Shown: positions 34,201-41,861, counted from the first letter of the stretch. The stretch is DNA of 64,000 bases from Streptomyces sp. LBL (GCF_029893585.1 NZ_JARXYX010000003.1:1-64000); one strand, 5' to 3'. Numbers and translations: made by a program. The notes: generated by a model from the letters alone, not told the origin.

Positions 34201-34597
34201 CCTCACCGCCGTCGACCACTTCGGCCATGCGGTGCCAGGTGATGCCGTACTCCCGCGCCCCGTCCGCGATGGCCCAGGACGGCGTGTGCAGGCCCGAGTA
34301 CTCGGGGAGCGGGCCGTAGTGGTAGTTGACGGCGGCCCGCGTCGCGCAGCCCAGCAGCGCTTCGGGCACCACCGCGTAGTTGCCGACGCTCAGCAGGAGG
34401 TCGCAGGATAATCGCGGTACGAACGCCAGGGCCTCGGCGAGGTCGTGGTGCGGAATGCCCGCCTTGACCGCCCAGGACCGGGCGGTGGCGTCACCGGTCA
34501 CCACGGCTGCGATCCGGTGCCCTTTCGCTACGAGTACCTCACCGCAGCGAGCGAGTACGCTCCCGCTGCCGATCAGGACGGAACTCAAAGAAGTCAT
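22277..34597 (-). CDS. Hybrid NRPS-PKS megasynthase (4106 aa): FT / C-lobe / A(Gly) / N-MT / PCP / KS-AT-DH-ER-KR-ACP / TR
   Basis: Start: the ATG at 34597 has GGGGAGG at a proper distance; an ATG six bases earlier is too close to it. Formyltransferase ~1-330: catalytic Asn/His in NYHYGPLPEYSG, Asp in VVDGGEVLG, then an OB-like C-terminal part. Condensation-like C-terminal lobe ~365-605, with no HHxxxDG. A ~640-1080 (YTSGSTGRPKG): aligned code D-I-L-Q-L-G-M-V-W-K, close to the glycine code. N-methyltransferase ~1090-1400 inserted between A8 and A9 (FEIGSGSGLML). PCP near 1560 (GGNSL). KS ~1624-2036 (DTACSSS). AT ~2166-2480, GHSIG and HAFHSH, so malonyl-CoA. DH ~2545-2750 (HRVMDAVLMP; HPALLDSAMH). 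ER ~3020-3330 (AAAGGVGMAA). KR ~3336-3536 (LDD, B type). ACP near 3650. Reductase ~3750-4103 (VTGATGFVG, YLTSK): reductive release. First gene of the operon. Confidence 0.95.
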   Translation of the reverse strand: MTSLSSVLIGSGSVLARCGEVLVAKGHRIAAVVTGDATARSWAVKAGIPHHDLAEALAFVPRLSCDLLLSVGNYAVVPEALLGCATRAAVNYHYGPLPEYSGLHTPSWAIADGAREYGITWHRMAEVVDGGEVLGRVPVTIGPEDTALSLGLKCDDAAVASLAGLIDEIAEGRETATPQDSATRRYFSRHTQFAAEGLIDWSLPAERVTAMVRATDYGPFASPLVWPKVNLDGHFYAVREARSQTAAASAGAAADGAAAAPGTVLSCDEASGLRVATGAGSVTLTRMCTLEGEERPAGAIAAAHGIRPGAILDVPGEDASARLTEAGVRASKAANRWRERLIGGGDHPYRLPYPQPRSGIGAESAESGQQADPVLVRCHVPLQDDGGDGDGDGGREASATAAAYLAGALGIFLSRASGRREVRLAMAAPREGVDAAHRDLFAAWLPLLCRADADATISENLRAVRREFALGQERGWLRRDAVGRDEALRERWNSGALTPDVLISWGTRDAADPGSGGQDGYRPKLELHIQQDGAEDGALVTFHYDATRLPARDVARLAGQFTAWCLRLPTAAEQLPAAADLLTADERAVLIEEFDDRADATAGLPEQGLHRLFEQAARGHAEDTALVCADTSLTYAELNARANRLAHALTDRGVARGDLVGVALDRSIDLVVALLAVMKTGAAYVPVDPRFPAERIRQMIDDADPKLIVTPAVAPAGLAAWDTRCVSVRLGAESSADGDLAVEAGAGDLAYVIYTSGSTGRPKGVEITHGALCNFLAAMCERPGCAAADRLLAVTTVSFDISVLELFLPLLCGATTVIAQAQETLDAKALSGLMERHAITMMQGTPATWQLLLDGGWQGTPTLRKILCGGEALSRDLADRLLAAGSPVSVWNMYGPTETTVWSTVWEVAARAEEDSILIGSPIDRTQVYVLDENLSPVPLGFPGELCVGGAGVARGYRNDPGQTGLRFADNPFHPGTLYRTGDLARFDGPGRLTLLGRNDRQVKLRGHRIELADVEAAVSRHDSVRRAVVIGRDEQLVAYCVRDAAPAGDPVPAPEDQSTALAEWAAAWDRAYEAGTDTALSGPGTALSGPGPDPVTTDATFNLAGWRDSYDGLPFSNGEMRDWQRSSVRRILSHAPENVFEIGSGSGLMLFSLAPHCRTYHAVDASAAAVEMTRRHLASLPHVTCEQRAAHALPEVAEGAFDTVVINSVAQYFPSVDYLTSVLEWATRAVTRGQVFLGDVRDLSLLDAFHADVAHFRADGEAGGISAEELARRTERGMRAERELVLSRDYFANLPHLFPQITRVDITLRDGRYVNEMTRYRYDVTLHIGEGTQPATPAAEKDWQAGGLGLTALRAELGSVLDRPLRLNGIPNGRLGEVCGRVAAALESMGASTSVVPTSWIDPTDLAGLAHEAGLELALLPSRSGGTWRCDALFWRPGQTPDLSPHPAEAMDRDALTGYANTPAVGEPPRTPLHRVLRPWLAERLPEYMVPAFIVELDELPLTPNGKIDENALPDPVVEVDATAKPATELERDIMAIWSDVLGHDRIGVNENFFEIGGNSLRVVRVQTRLEELLGRPVFGAKLFEHFTVKTLAAYLAGGTRTSREVVPDRRRAVHDEPIAIIGMACRLPGDANTPEQYWELLESGGDGIVEVPKDRWDAEALYNPDPEVPGTSYCSRGGFVTPIDLFDAPFFGISPREARSLEPMQRMVLETTWEAFERAGYTMDRLRGSQTGAFIGVGKSSAYHEYGLTMAGGLTDLDGYVGPGSAGGTMSGRVSYVFGLQGPTLTLDTACSSSLVTTHLASNALRNGECDLAVSAGVSLMLTPELHVEFSRLRGMSGDGRCRSFSSDTDGTGWSEGSAAVILKRLSDAQRDGDPILAVLRGTAVNHDGHAASLTTPSGPAQQRVIRAALAASGLQPDDIDYLEAHGTGTKLGDPIEGTALSEVFGGSHSDEVPLWVGSSKSNLGHTQAAAGLAGVMKVVLAMRHDALPRTLHVAEPTPAVDWKGAGMALVQEQRPWPTKDVPRRAGVSSFGIGGTNAHVIVEEPPRPAEEDTPAPLPLTVPPTVPFVVSGYTDAALRAQVENLHLHMGMNIQDRLSDVARSLATTRSHFRRRLVLSVKDKAELLDKLASFARTGELPAESVRTGNHTEEPRLALLFTGQGSQLPGMGKDVYDVHPVFREALDEVAARFTELERPLLEVMWADPDSEDAALLHRTDFTQPALFALEVALWRLWESWGVRPELLLGHSIGELAAAHVAGMFDLDDACRLVAARGRLMQALPARGAMVSLEAGGEEAEAAIDALGLRGKLDVAGLNTPTQTVLSGDTEAVEAIAAHFTEQGRKAKRLTVSHAFHSHHLDGMLPEFRTVAETVRFRPPVIPLVSSLTGELAAPGELEQPGYWVRQVRHAVRFSDGMGSLRREGANTFLELGPQPVLSGLGASCLADEGPLSWTPSCTPGKNGASVIQRSLAELHVRGVPVDWDGYFAPFGGGRVALPTYAFQRERFWFEPPLSREIGAGLNPTGHALLGGGVEIAGTELSLFTNVVAADQPAWVQEHRVMDAVLMPGTAFFEAMRAAGDAAHEGEWDLSDVVIASPLVLASGVPVRMQVTVGPAIGETRPVHVYSAPEGEDGAWQLHAEGRITPAEAAGTGTAVTVPPRGAEPLDASALYRDLDALGYGYGPTFQGIKEAWHVGGEVWARAALPENAEQSAAGYLLHPALLDSAMHSLLLTQRLQNRTGDDLFVPFEAERLSLRVKGLAEIWVRVADFELGDGEFWASLDIHDSDGAPVGRLHRLHARRVDRAVLRRLAAAGVDRFQFDVNWRHVDTENVELGGSWGLMTPAGDVAWAAEVKTLLARAGIQMIKVRELEDAEDLDGLVCLWDSDAEVPAQAHAFAARALEQLQEAVGTEFRTPLVWVTRHAVGTGADDMVSGLGAGPLWGLMRTARNEHPELSLRLIDLGEGEADRKALPAALMLEAEPECALRHGEVLVPQLLRVGSAQDLELPAEGRWQLEIAAKGRLDEPLTVKPLPERALAPGEIRAEVRAAGVNFLDVLNALGMVEIPAFGLEFAGVVTEVGGSVDQVKVGDGVLGLARGSFASEVVTDARQVVRMPDHLSFEEAATIPMTFLTAWYGLHELGALQPGERVLIHAAAGGVGMAAVQLARLHGAEVYGTASEPKWPALRELGLDDTHLASSRDLGFVEHFGKGAPGGESGGSFDVVLNSLATEFIDAGLGMLGSGGRFLEMGKIDVREQAAIDQSHPGVTYTVYNLPEAGPDLIQRMLVSIAELFTQGKLAPLPLRAFPMTHTSDGLRFIAQARHVGKVVLVPAQPRQFVRPDGAVLVSGGVGDLGRRVARWLAGTHGVRDLVLTSRRGMETPGAQSLVDELSELGATATVVACDAADRDDVAAVMALFGEKRPLRGVVHAAGVLDDGALTALTPERFDAVFLPKVDGLWHLHELTQDMELDLFMMFSSIASVMGAPGQGNYAAANAFLDALAHLRRAKGLPATSVAFGPWEGDGMAAGLSEFDRARFAQLGLDRLAPDEGLELFELAVRSGRSLTMAAALDLNRVQHYYENRGGIPPLFRALLSANTGGRSRAGGGTDLRKLLGEATPEEYPAVVLSVVREQVAKTLGFASPEAVDVDLPLQDIGIDSLTAVLMRNQLADLTGLALPAKIAFDHPNLTSLGDFLLAKLLEAGLDAAPGTAPGTAATEAAEVADATGADLSTARKGCLHPDLRFGNATAAQVRPEAVFVTGATGFVGAYLLHELLASEVVAYCLVRADDARQAMERLVDTLDGYGLWKEEFAPLLNPVVGDLAQPLFGLDEEGFDELADQVDAICHSGALVDWMRPLEDYIGPNVVGTHEALRLASRGRGKAFHFVSTFATLPKYLGYEVTEDDREYGYLTSKWQAEQMVAAARWRGAKASTYRLPFVGASTRTGRFRLDRGDFLHNLITGGLEMGSFPSLAADLTAVLPVDYLCRTIAEAMTTDLERIGRDYDFVNSGAPAFDRFFEMVGAAGGGAEIVPFDEWRQRALAFAAGHPASPLARIAALVDGLTAQGLADMFAALPVGGAVFGAEDYPSPPIDEDFVRTYVDRINTSDRAENTTS

Positions 34598-34861
34598 CGC
34601 CATGCCTCCCCATGATCACCTGTGGCGCGTCCGGTGAGTGCCGCCCGTCCCGGGGCAGGGGCAACGGAACCCGAGGCAGCCCTGTGAGGGCCTACAGGTG
34701 CCGGATCCAAGCGCGCGCAGGGCTGGTCCCCCCGTGCACCGGTGCCGATTCCCCCAGATCGCGCGGCGTCCGCCTCACGAGCAGTCGTGCAAGCGGCTGC
34801 GTCGTGAGTCGTCCGCGCTGTCAGGTGAAGTGCAAGTACGCCGAAGTGCTGAACTGCCGAG

Positions 34862-34949
34862 GTGCGGAAGTGCTGTCGTGCAGACGTGCGGAAGTGCTGT
34901 CGTGCAGGAACGCTGACGTGCAGGAACGCTGACGTGCAGGAACGCTGAC
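34862..34949. repeat. 16-bp tandem repeats, two interleaved variants
   Basis: Two copies of GTGCGGAAGTGCTGTC (34862-34877 and 34886-34901), separated by 8 bp, are followed without a gap by three perfect copies of GTGCAGGAACGCTGAC (34902-34949). Partial copies continue on both sides. Both units start with GTGC and end with CTG/T-x-C, suggesting one ancestral unit. The cluster lies in the untranslated leader of the megasynthase 2 operon. Confidence 0.9.
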
Positions 34950-35122
34950 GTGCAGACGTGCGGAAGTCCGGGCTGTAGATGGGGTGCTGACGTGCGATGG
35001 GGCCGTAGCGGCCCCCGCCGGTGCGCCGCTTCTCCCCCGGGCGCCCCGACACATCATTGGCCTGCGGCGAGAGCCACCGCAAGGCATGACGGCAAAGATC
35101 TGCGAGCGAATCTCCAGTGATT

Positions 35123-35143
35123 GTGATCACACGAATTGATCAC
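35123..35143. promoter_or_regulatory. Inverted-repeat operator candidate upstream of the exporter
   Basis: GTGATCA (35123-35129) and TGATCAC (35137-35143) are perfect 7-bp inverted arms with a 7-bp spacer; the left arm is itself inside the palindrome TGTGATCACA (35122-35131). The spacing is suitable for a dimeric TetR-, GntR- or MarR-like repressor. It lies about 130 bp before the exporter start. No regulator gene is found inside the cluster, so a protein from elsewhere would have to bind it. Confidence 0.5.
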
Positions 35144-35271
35144 GCACTTCGACATGCCGTCGACGGGGGACGGGCACACTCGCTTCGGCTACATTGCTAC
35201 AACCACCCTTCTCATGCACCGAGTTGGACCACTGCCGAGTTCGACGACGCACACGAGCTGAGGGGACCGGG

Positions 35272-36741
35272 ATGCCCGAGGAGTCGGCCGAGCGCACACG
35301 CACAACGGAGGAGGTCAATCCGGCCCGGGTCCTGGCGCTGTGCAGCGGCGCCAGCTTCATGGCCTTCCTCGACCTCTCCATCATCAGCATCGCCTTTCCG
35401 GATATTCTGGACGACTTCCCGGGCACGTCGCTCAACACCATGACGTGGGTCCTCAGCGGCTACACGATCTTGCTCGCGGCCGTGCTCACGCCCGCCGGAA
35501 GGATCGCCGACAGCGTCGGCCGGCGCACCGTCTTCCTCTGGTCCCTGGCCGCCTTCACCGCCGCCTCGCTCGTCTGCGCCGTGGCGCCGTCCATCTGGTG
35601 GCTCATCGTGGCGCGGTCCGTCCAGGGCGCGGCTGCCGGTGGCATGATCCCCGCCGCGCTCGGCCTGATCCTCGCCACGACACCGCGGGAGCGCATCGCC
35701 AGAGCGGTCGGCACCTGGTCCGCGGTGGCGGGCTTCTCCGCCGTCATCGGACCCGCCGCGGGCGGGCTGCTGCTGCGCGCCTTCGGCTGGCGTTCGGTGT
35801 TCTACGTCAACCTGCCGCTGTGCGGCGCGATGCTGGTCGCCGCCGTGGTGATGCTGCCGAGGCAGCGGTTGCGCGGCACCGGGGACCGGTTGCCGGACGC
35901 GGTGGGCAGCATCGCGCTCGCCCTGGGCATCGGCGGGGTGGTGAGCGCGCTCACCGAGGGGGACACCTGGGGCTGGGTGGATGTCCGCACCATCGGACTC
36001 GGGCTGGCCGGGCTGGCGCTCATCGCCGTGACCGTGCTGCGTTCGCGCACGCACCCGGCGCCGGCCCTGGAGATGACGGTGTGGCGCAGCCCCGTCTTCA
36101 GGACCGCCAACCTGGGCCTCGGCATGCTCAACATGACGATGTTCGCGTGGATGCTGGCCGCCCCGCTGTTCGCCGCCGACATCTGGCACTGGTCGGTCCT
36201 GAAGACGGCCGGTGCCCTGAGCGTCGGAGCCGTCTCCTCGATGGCCGGCTCACTGGCCGCCGGGCGGCTCACCCGACCGGCGACCCAGGTGAAGGTGACG
36301 GTCCTGGGCGCGCTGTCCTTCGCGGGCAGCAACGCCATCTGGGCGTCCGGCCTCTTCGGATCCACGCCCAACTTCCTGGGCGGCTGGCTGCCGGCCGCGA
36401 TCCTCGGCGGCGGCGGCCTCGGCCTCGCCATCACCTGCCTGTCGTCACTGGCGGCAGGGACGGTGCCCCCGCTCAAGTTCGCGGGCGGCCTCGGCATGAC
36501 CCTGACGGTGCGCCAGGTCGGCGGTACGGTCGGCGTCGCCGGATTCGCCTCGATCATGGCGTCGGGCGCGGCCCCCGGTAGCATCCCGTCCTTCCACCAC
36601 GTCTATGTCGCCGCGATGGCCGTCAACATTCTGTGCGCGGCCGTGGTGTGCACGATGCTCACCGTGCTGCGACCGAAGCCCGCGCCTGCGGCAGCGGGGG
36701 CAGCGCAGACGCCTCATGACCGCGGCACGCCCCCACAATGA
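35272..36741 (+). CDS. MFS exporter, DHA2 (EmrB/QacA-like) family (489 aa)
   Basis: Drug:proton antiporter of the 14-helix DHA2 type, likely exporting the product of the locus or conferring self-resistance. The start at the ATG at 35272 follows AGGGG. After a ~20-residue polar N-terminus the first helix contains CSGASFMAFLDLSIISIAFPDI, as separate runs CSGASFMAFL and DLSIISIAFPDI, the typical DHA2 motif D1 region. Motif A appears as GRIADSVGRRT, and the family motif C region includes GFSAVIGPAAGGLLL. Many further hydrophobic segments follow. It is divergent from megasynthase 2 and shares its upstream region. The C-terminus is Pro/Ala-rich. Confidence 0.9.
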   Translation: MPEESAERTRTTEEVNPARVLALCSGASFMAFLDLSIISIAFPDILDDFPGTSLNTMTWVLSGYTILLAAVLTPAGRIADSVGRRTVFLWSLAAFTAASLVCAVAPSIWWLIVARSVQGAAAGGMIPAALGLILATTPRERIARAVGTWSAVAGFSAVIGPAAGGLLLRAFGWRSVFYVNLPLCGAMLVAAVVMLPRQRLRGTGDRLPDAVGSIALALGIGGVVSALTEGDTWGWVDVRTIGLGLAGLALIAVTVLRSRTHPAPALEMTVWRSPVFRTANLGLGMLNMTMFAWMLAAPLFAADIWHWSVLKTAGALSVGAVSSMAGSLAAGRLTRPATQVKVTVLGALSFAGSNAIWASGLFGSTPNFLGGWLPAAILGGGGLGLAITCLSSLAAGTVPPLKFAGGLGMTLTVRQVGGTVGVAGFASIMASGAAPGSIPSFHHVYVAAMAVNILCAAVVCTMLTVLRPKPAPAAAGAAQTPHDRGTPPQ

Positions 36742-36776
36742 CCCCCGGCTCCAGGGGGAACCCGGCCCGCGGGTTG

Positions 36777-36804
36777 CGGGTCACGGGTCACGGGTCACGG
36801 GTCA
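36777..36804. repeat. 7-bp tandem repeat CGGGTCA x4
   Basis: Four perfect units between the convergent exporter and thiolase genes. A CCCCC/GGGGG hairpin with a 7-bp loop (36742-36758), without a T-tract, lies just before it and directly after the exporter stop; it may help terminate transcription. Confidence 0.8.
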
Positions 36805-36895
36805 CGGATGGTCCCCCGGGCGCGGCCACCATGTGCCGCACCCTGGGGACCGTGTCGCTCCTCCGGCTCCCCGGCCGCGCTGCTCCGACCGGCCG

Positions 36896-38086
36896 TCAGG
36901 CGGAGGGTACGCGGATCAGCAGGGCGTCGCCCTGCCCGCCGCCGCCGCACAGTGCCGCCGCGCCGAGACCGCCGCCACGGCGACGCAGCTCATAGGCCAG
37001 GTGGACGATGAGCCGGGCGCCGGAGGCGCCGATGGGGTGGCCGAGCGCGATGGCTCCGCCGTCGACGTTCACGATGTCCGGGCTGACGCCCAACTGCTCG
37101 GTGGAGACGATACCGACGGCGGAGAACGCCTCGTTGATCTCCACCAGGTCCAGGTCGGACGGCTCCAGCTTGGCCTTGGCCAGCGCCGCCCTGATCGCGT
37201 TCGACGGCTGCTCGTGCAGGCTTCCGTCCGGCCCGGCCACCACGCCGTGGGCGCCGATCTCGGCGATCCAGGGCAGGCCCAGCTCCTCGGCCTTGGCCTT
37301 GCTCGCCACCACCACGGCCGCGGCACCGTCGGAGATCTGCGACGCCGTCCCCGCCGTGATGGTGCCGTCGGCGCTGTACACGGGACGCAGCTTCGCGAGG
37401 ACCTCCGCCGTGGTGTCGGGACGCACGCCCTCGTCGGTGTCGCACACCACCGGGTCGCCCTTACGCTGCGGGACCGTCACCGGCGCCATCTCCTCGGCGA
37501 ACCGCCCGGCGGCCGCCGCGGCGGCGGCCCGCTGGTGCGAGGCCGCGGCGAAGGCGTCCTGCTTCTCCCGGGTCAGCCCGGCGTAGCGGCTGTTGTACTT
37601 CTCGGTCGAGACGCCCATACCCAGCTGGTCGAAGGGGCAGAACAAGCCGTCGTGGACCATGTGGTCGATCAGCGGTACGTCACCGGACTTGAAGCCCGCA
37701 CGCGACTTGGGGAGCAGGTGCGGTGCCTGCGTCATGGACTCCTGACCGCCCGCCACGACCAGATCGAACTCTCCGGCCCTGATCAGCTGGTCGGCCAGCG
37801 CGATCGCGTCGATCCCGGAGAGGCACACCTTGTTGACCGTCAGCGCCGGGACGCTCATCGGGATACCGGCGGCCACCGCGGCCTGGCGGGCCGGGATCTG
37901 TCCGGCGCCCGCGGTGAGCACCTGCCCCATGATCGTGTACTCCACTTGCTCGGGCGCCACCCCCGCCCTCTCCAGGGCCGCCTTGATCGCGATGCCTCCG
38001 AGCTGGGCTCCGGAGAAGTCCTTCAGAGCCCCGAGGAGGCGGCCGGAGGGGGTACGGGCCCCAGCCAGGATGACGGATCCGGACAC
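36896..38086 (-). CDS. Acetyl-CoA acetyltransferase / thiolase (396 aa)
   Basis: Catalyses reversible Claisen condensation of acetyl-CoA to acetoacetyl-CoA or thiolysis of 3-ketoacyl-CoA. Full family length and motifs are present: nucleophilic Cys in [10 protein letters not shown] (~88), [19 protein letters not shown] and the second catalytic Cys in CGGGGQG near the C-terminus. The start is the GTG at 38086 with GGAGGAC upstream. It lies alone, convergent with the exporter. It is probably primary metabolism; the cluster border likely falls between it and the exporter, though it could supply acyl-CoA precursors. Confidence 0.93.
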   Translation of the reverse strand: MSGSVILAGARTPSGRLLGALKDFSGAQLGGIAIKAALERAGVAPEQVEYTIMGQVLTAGAGQIPARQAAVAAGIPMSVPALTVNKVCLSGIDAIALADQLIRAGEFDLVVAGGQESMTQAPHLLPKSRAGFKSGDVPLIDHMVHDGLFCPFDQLGMGVSTEKYNSRYAGLTREKQDAFAAASHQRAAAAAAAGRFAEEMAPVTVPQRKGDPVVCDTDEGVRPDTTAEVLAKLRPVYSADGTITAGTASQISDGAAAVVVASKAKAEELGLPWIAEIGAHGVVAGPDGSLHEQPSNAIRAALAKAKLEPSDLDLVEINEAFSAVGIVSTEQLGVSPDIVNVDGGAIALGHPIGASGARLIVHLAYELRRRGGGLGAAALCGGGGQGDALLIRVPSA

Positions 38087-38241
38087 GACGTCCTCCGTGG
38101 GTAGTAGAAGTTGCGGTCCACAACACGGCTACGTTACCCACGAGTTGGGGTAAGGAAATGCGGCCTTCGGCGGTGTGAGCGACGGCACAGCCGATCGTAG
38201 GCATCCCGGCACCGCACCGGCGGGAACGGCACGCCGCCCGA

Positions 38242-38913
38242 CTACGGCGGTGGCTCCCCGTCCACCCGCTCCCGCCCCCGGCGGCTCCCGAACCCGCCGG
38301 CTCCGCCGTTCCACCCCAGCGGCCCCGGAGCAGCAGCAGCCCGAGCGTGCCTCGCCGGGGTACCCCGCGAGAGGGCACGTGCGGCTGCCGCTCGGCATCT
38401 GAGATGGGCGGGGCGTGGGCTAGTGCCGCGGCACTGGGGAAGCTCTCCGGCCAGTGACGGGATCAGCGATTCGAGGTCACTCGGAAAGCCGCTCGGAAAG
38501 CCGCTCGGCAGCGCGGTCGGGAACCTCGACGGCAGGTCGCTGGGGACCTCGGTCGGCAGGCTGAAGGACGGAGCGGGAGGGCGGCTCGTGCTCGCACTGC
38601 GTCCGGGCGCCGGCTTCTCGTCCGGCGAGTCGCCACTCCCCGACTCCATGAGCACCACCGCGGCCACGGCCACGGCCGCCACGATCACGGCCAGCAGGAT
38701 GTAGAGAGGACTGCGGCGCCTCCTCTGGCCGCCCGGATCACCGGTCGGGCTCAAAGGCTGCGTGGGATACGAACCACCGTACGGTGGCGACCCGTTGTGG
38801 CCGTACCCGTACGGCGACGGCCCGGAAGATGGTCCGGAAGGTGGTCCGAAACCGCCGCCCCGCGGCGGGGTGTCATCCGGTGGTCCGGGCGGCTGAGGGG
38901 GTACCGGCGGCAT
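38242..38913 (-). CDS. Proline-rich single-pass membrane protein (223 aa)
   Basis: The likely start is the ATG at 38913, with GGAGGG at good spacing; the ATG two codons earlier is too close to that site. Residues 1-62 are Pro/Gly/Ser/Tyr-rich (PPQPPGPPDD, YGYGHNGSPPYGG). QRRRR then marks the cytoplasmic side of one transmembrane helix (~69-89, YILLAVIVAAVAVAAVVLM). The extracytoplasmic part has Pro/Ser repeats (PSDLPSRFPTALPSGFPSGFPS). Its last ~60 residues are Arg/Ala-rich and look less natural, so a frame error near the 3' end is possible. This layout is common in Streptomyces proteins of unknown role. Confidence 0.6.
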   Translation of the reverse strand: MPPVPPQPPGPPDDTPPRGGGFGPPSGPSSGPSPYGYGHNGSPPYGGSYPTQPLSPTGDPGGQRRRRSPLYILLAVIVAAVAVAAVVLMESGSGDSPDEKPAPGRSASTSRPPAPSFSLPTEVPSDLPSRFPTALPSGFPSGFPSDLESLIPSLAGELPQCRGTSPRPAHLRCRAAAARALSRGTPARHARAAAAPGPLGWNGGAGGFGSRRGRERVDGEPPP

Positions 38914-39067
38914 GCCCATACCCTCCAGAGTCACCCGGAACCGGTCATGTCGCGACCCCTGCACGGAAGTTGATACGGGCTCATGCCATGGAACGCATGA
39001 TTCCTGGACATTCCGCGCAGGGCGCTCCGGAAGATCACTCAGGGGGACGAGGCACGCGCGCGTGCGT

Positions 39068-40351
<1,284 letters not shown>

Positions 40352-41797
40352 ATGTCAGCAGCCGAGGGCCCGCTCGTCGTCGGTGTGGACACGTCCACAC
40401 AGTCCACCAAGGCCCTGGTCGTCGACGTGTCGACCGGACAGGTGGTGGCGCGCGGACAGGCACCACACACCGTGACCTCCGGGGCCGGCCGTGAGAGCGA
40501 CCCGCGCCAGTGGTGGGACGCGCTGCGCGAGGCCCTGCACCAGTGCGGGGACGCGGCGCGCGAGGCGGCCGCGGTCTCGGTCGGCGGGCAGCAGCACGGT
40601 CTGGTCACGCTGGACGCGCAGGGCGAGCCGGTGCGTCCGGCCCTGCTGTGGAACGACGTGCGCTCGGCGCCGCAGGCCCGTCGGCTCACCGAGGAACTGG
40701 GCGGCGCCAAGTTCTGGGCCGAGCGCACCGGCTCCGTCCCGGCGGCGTCGTTCACCGTCACGAAGTGGGCCTGGCTGGCCGAGAACGAGCCGGAGGTCCT
40801 GCGCGCCGTCAAGGCCGTACGGCTGCCCCACGACTACCTCACCGAGCGGCTCACCGGGCAGGGCACCACCGACCGGGGCGACGTCTCCGGGACCGGATGG
40901 TGGGCGTCGGCCACCGAGTCGTACGACTCCGAGATCCTCGCCCACGTGGGGCTCGACCCCGCGCTGCTGCCCCATGTGGTCAGCCCGGGCGAGGTGGCCG
41001 GGACCGTGCGCGACGGCCATGACCTGCCGTTCGCGAAGGGCACCCTGGTCGCCCCCGGTACCGGCGACAACGCCGCCGCCGCGCTCGGCCTGGGCCTGCG
41101 CCCCGGCACCGCGGTGATGAGCCTCGGCACCTCGGGCACGGTCTACGCCGTGTCGAAGCGGCGCCCCACCGACCCGACCGGAACCGTGGCGGGCTTCGCC
41201 GACGCGCACGGTGACTGGCTGCCGCTGGCCTGCACTCTGAACTGCACGCTCGCCGTCGACCGCGTCGCCGCCCTCCTCGGCCTCGACCGCGAGGCGGTGG
41301 AACCCACCTCCGCCGTCACCCTGCTCCCCTACCTGGACGGCGAACGCACCCCGAACCTGCCGAACGCCTCGGGCCTGCTGCACGGCCTGCGCCACGACAC
41401 CACCGGCGGCCAGCTTCTGCAGGCCGCGTACGACGGCGCCGTCCACGCGCTGCTCGGCGCGCTCGACCTGGTCCTCGACGAGGACGCCGATCCCTCGGCC
41501 CCGCTGTTCCTGATCGGCGGCGGCGCCAGAGGCACAGCCTGGCAGCAGACCGTACGACGGTTGTCCGGGCGCCCCGTCCAGGTGCCTGAGGCCGAGGAAC
41601 TGGTCGCGCTCGGCGCGGCGGCCCAGGCGGCCGGCCTGCTGACCGGCGAGGACCCGGCCGCGGTCGCGCGGCGCTGGAACACCGCCGCCGGGCCCGTGCT
41701 CGACGCCGTACAGCGGGACGAGGCGACCCTGGCCAGGATCTCCGGGGTACTCTCCGACGCGGCCCCGCTGCTGGAGCGGGGGACGGACCCGAGCTGA
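40352..41797 (+). CDS. xylB: Xylulokinase (481 aa)
   Basis: Phosphorylates D-xylulose with ATP to xylulose 5-phosphate. FGGY-family features are present: N-terminal phosphate loop VVGVDTSTQSTKALVVD, VGGQQHGLVTLD, LLWNDVRS, the DRGDVSGTGWW substrate region, GTGDNAAAALGLG, SLGTSGTVYAV and the adenosine site LIGGGARGTAWQQ. The ATG at 40352 has GGGAGA upstream. It forms a divergon with xylA and is followed at 64 bp by the ROK regulator, the standard Streptomyces xyl arrangement. Confidence 0.96.
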   Translation: MSAAEGPLVVGVDTSTQSTKALVVDVSTGQVVARGQAPHTVTSGAGRESDPRQWWDALREALHQCGDAAREAAAVSVGGQQHGLVTLDAQGEPVRPALLWNDVRSAPQARRLTEELGGAKFWAERTGSVPAASFTVTKWAWLAENEPEVLRAVKAVRLPHDYLTERLTGQGTTDRGDVSGTGWWASATESYDSEILAHVGLDPALLPHVVSPGEVAGTVRDGHDLPFAKGTLVAPGTGDNAAAALGLGLRPGTAVMSLGTSGTVYAVSKRRPTDPTGTVAGFADAHGDWLPLACTLNCTLAVDRVAALLGLDREAVEPTSAVTLLPYLDGERTPNLPNASGLLHGLRHDTTGGQLLQAAYDGAVHALLGALDLVLDEDADPSAPLFLIGGGARGTAWQQTVRRLSGRPVQVPEAEELVALGAAAQAAGLLTGEDPAAVARRWNTAAGPVLDAVQRDEATLARISGVLSDAAPLLERGTDPS

Positions 41798-41861
41798 CGG
41801 ACACTTCGCGCAGCACGCCCGTGAACCGATCGCCGGACACCGACCGAGGACGGGCGGAGGC

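Larger units (their letters stand above)
34598..35271. promoter_or_regulatory. 674-bp divergent intergenic region between megasynthase 2 and the MFS exporter
   Basis: Must contain promoters for both directions. It holds a 16-bp tandem repeat cluster (34862-34949) and, nearer the exporter, a strong inverted repeat (35123-35143). No ORF inside it resembles a known protein; frames through the repeats give low-complexity Ser/Ala/Thr peptides. The leader before megasynthase 2 is long (more than 450 bp from the inverted repeat). Confidence 0.6.

Noticed and set aside
34821-35130. Ser/Ala/Thr-rich minus-strand frames through the 16-bp repeats
   Set aside because: The peptide is a direct read-out of noncoding tandem repeats, without a ribosome site or homologous family.
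36896-38086. Thiolase as a member of the biosynthetic cluster
   Set aside because: It is convergent with the exporter, separated by repeats, and typical of primary metabolism; a precursor role is possible but not supported.
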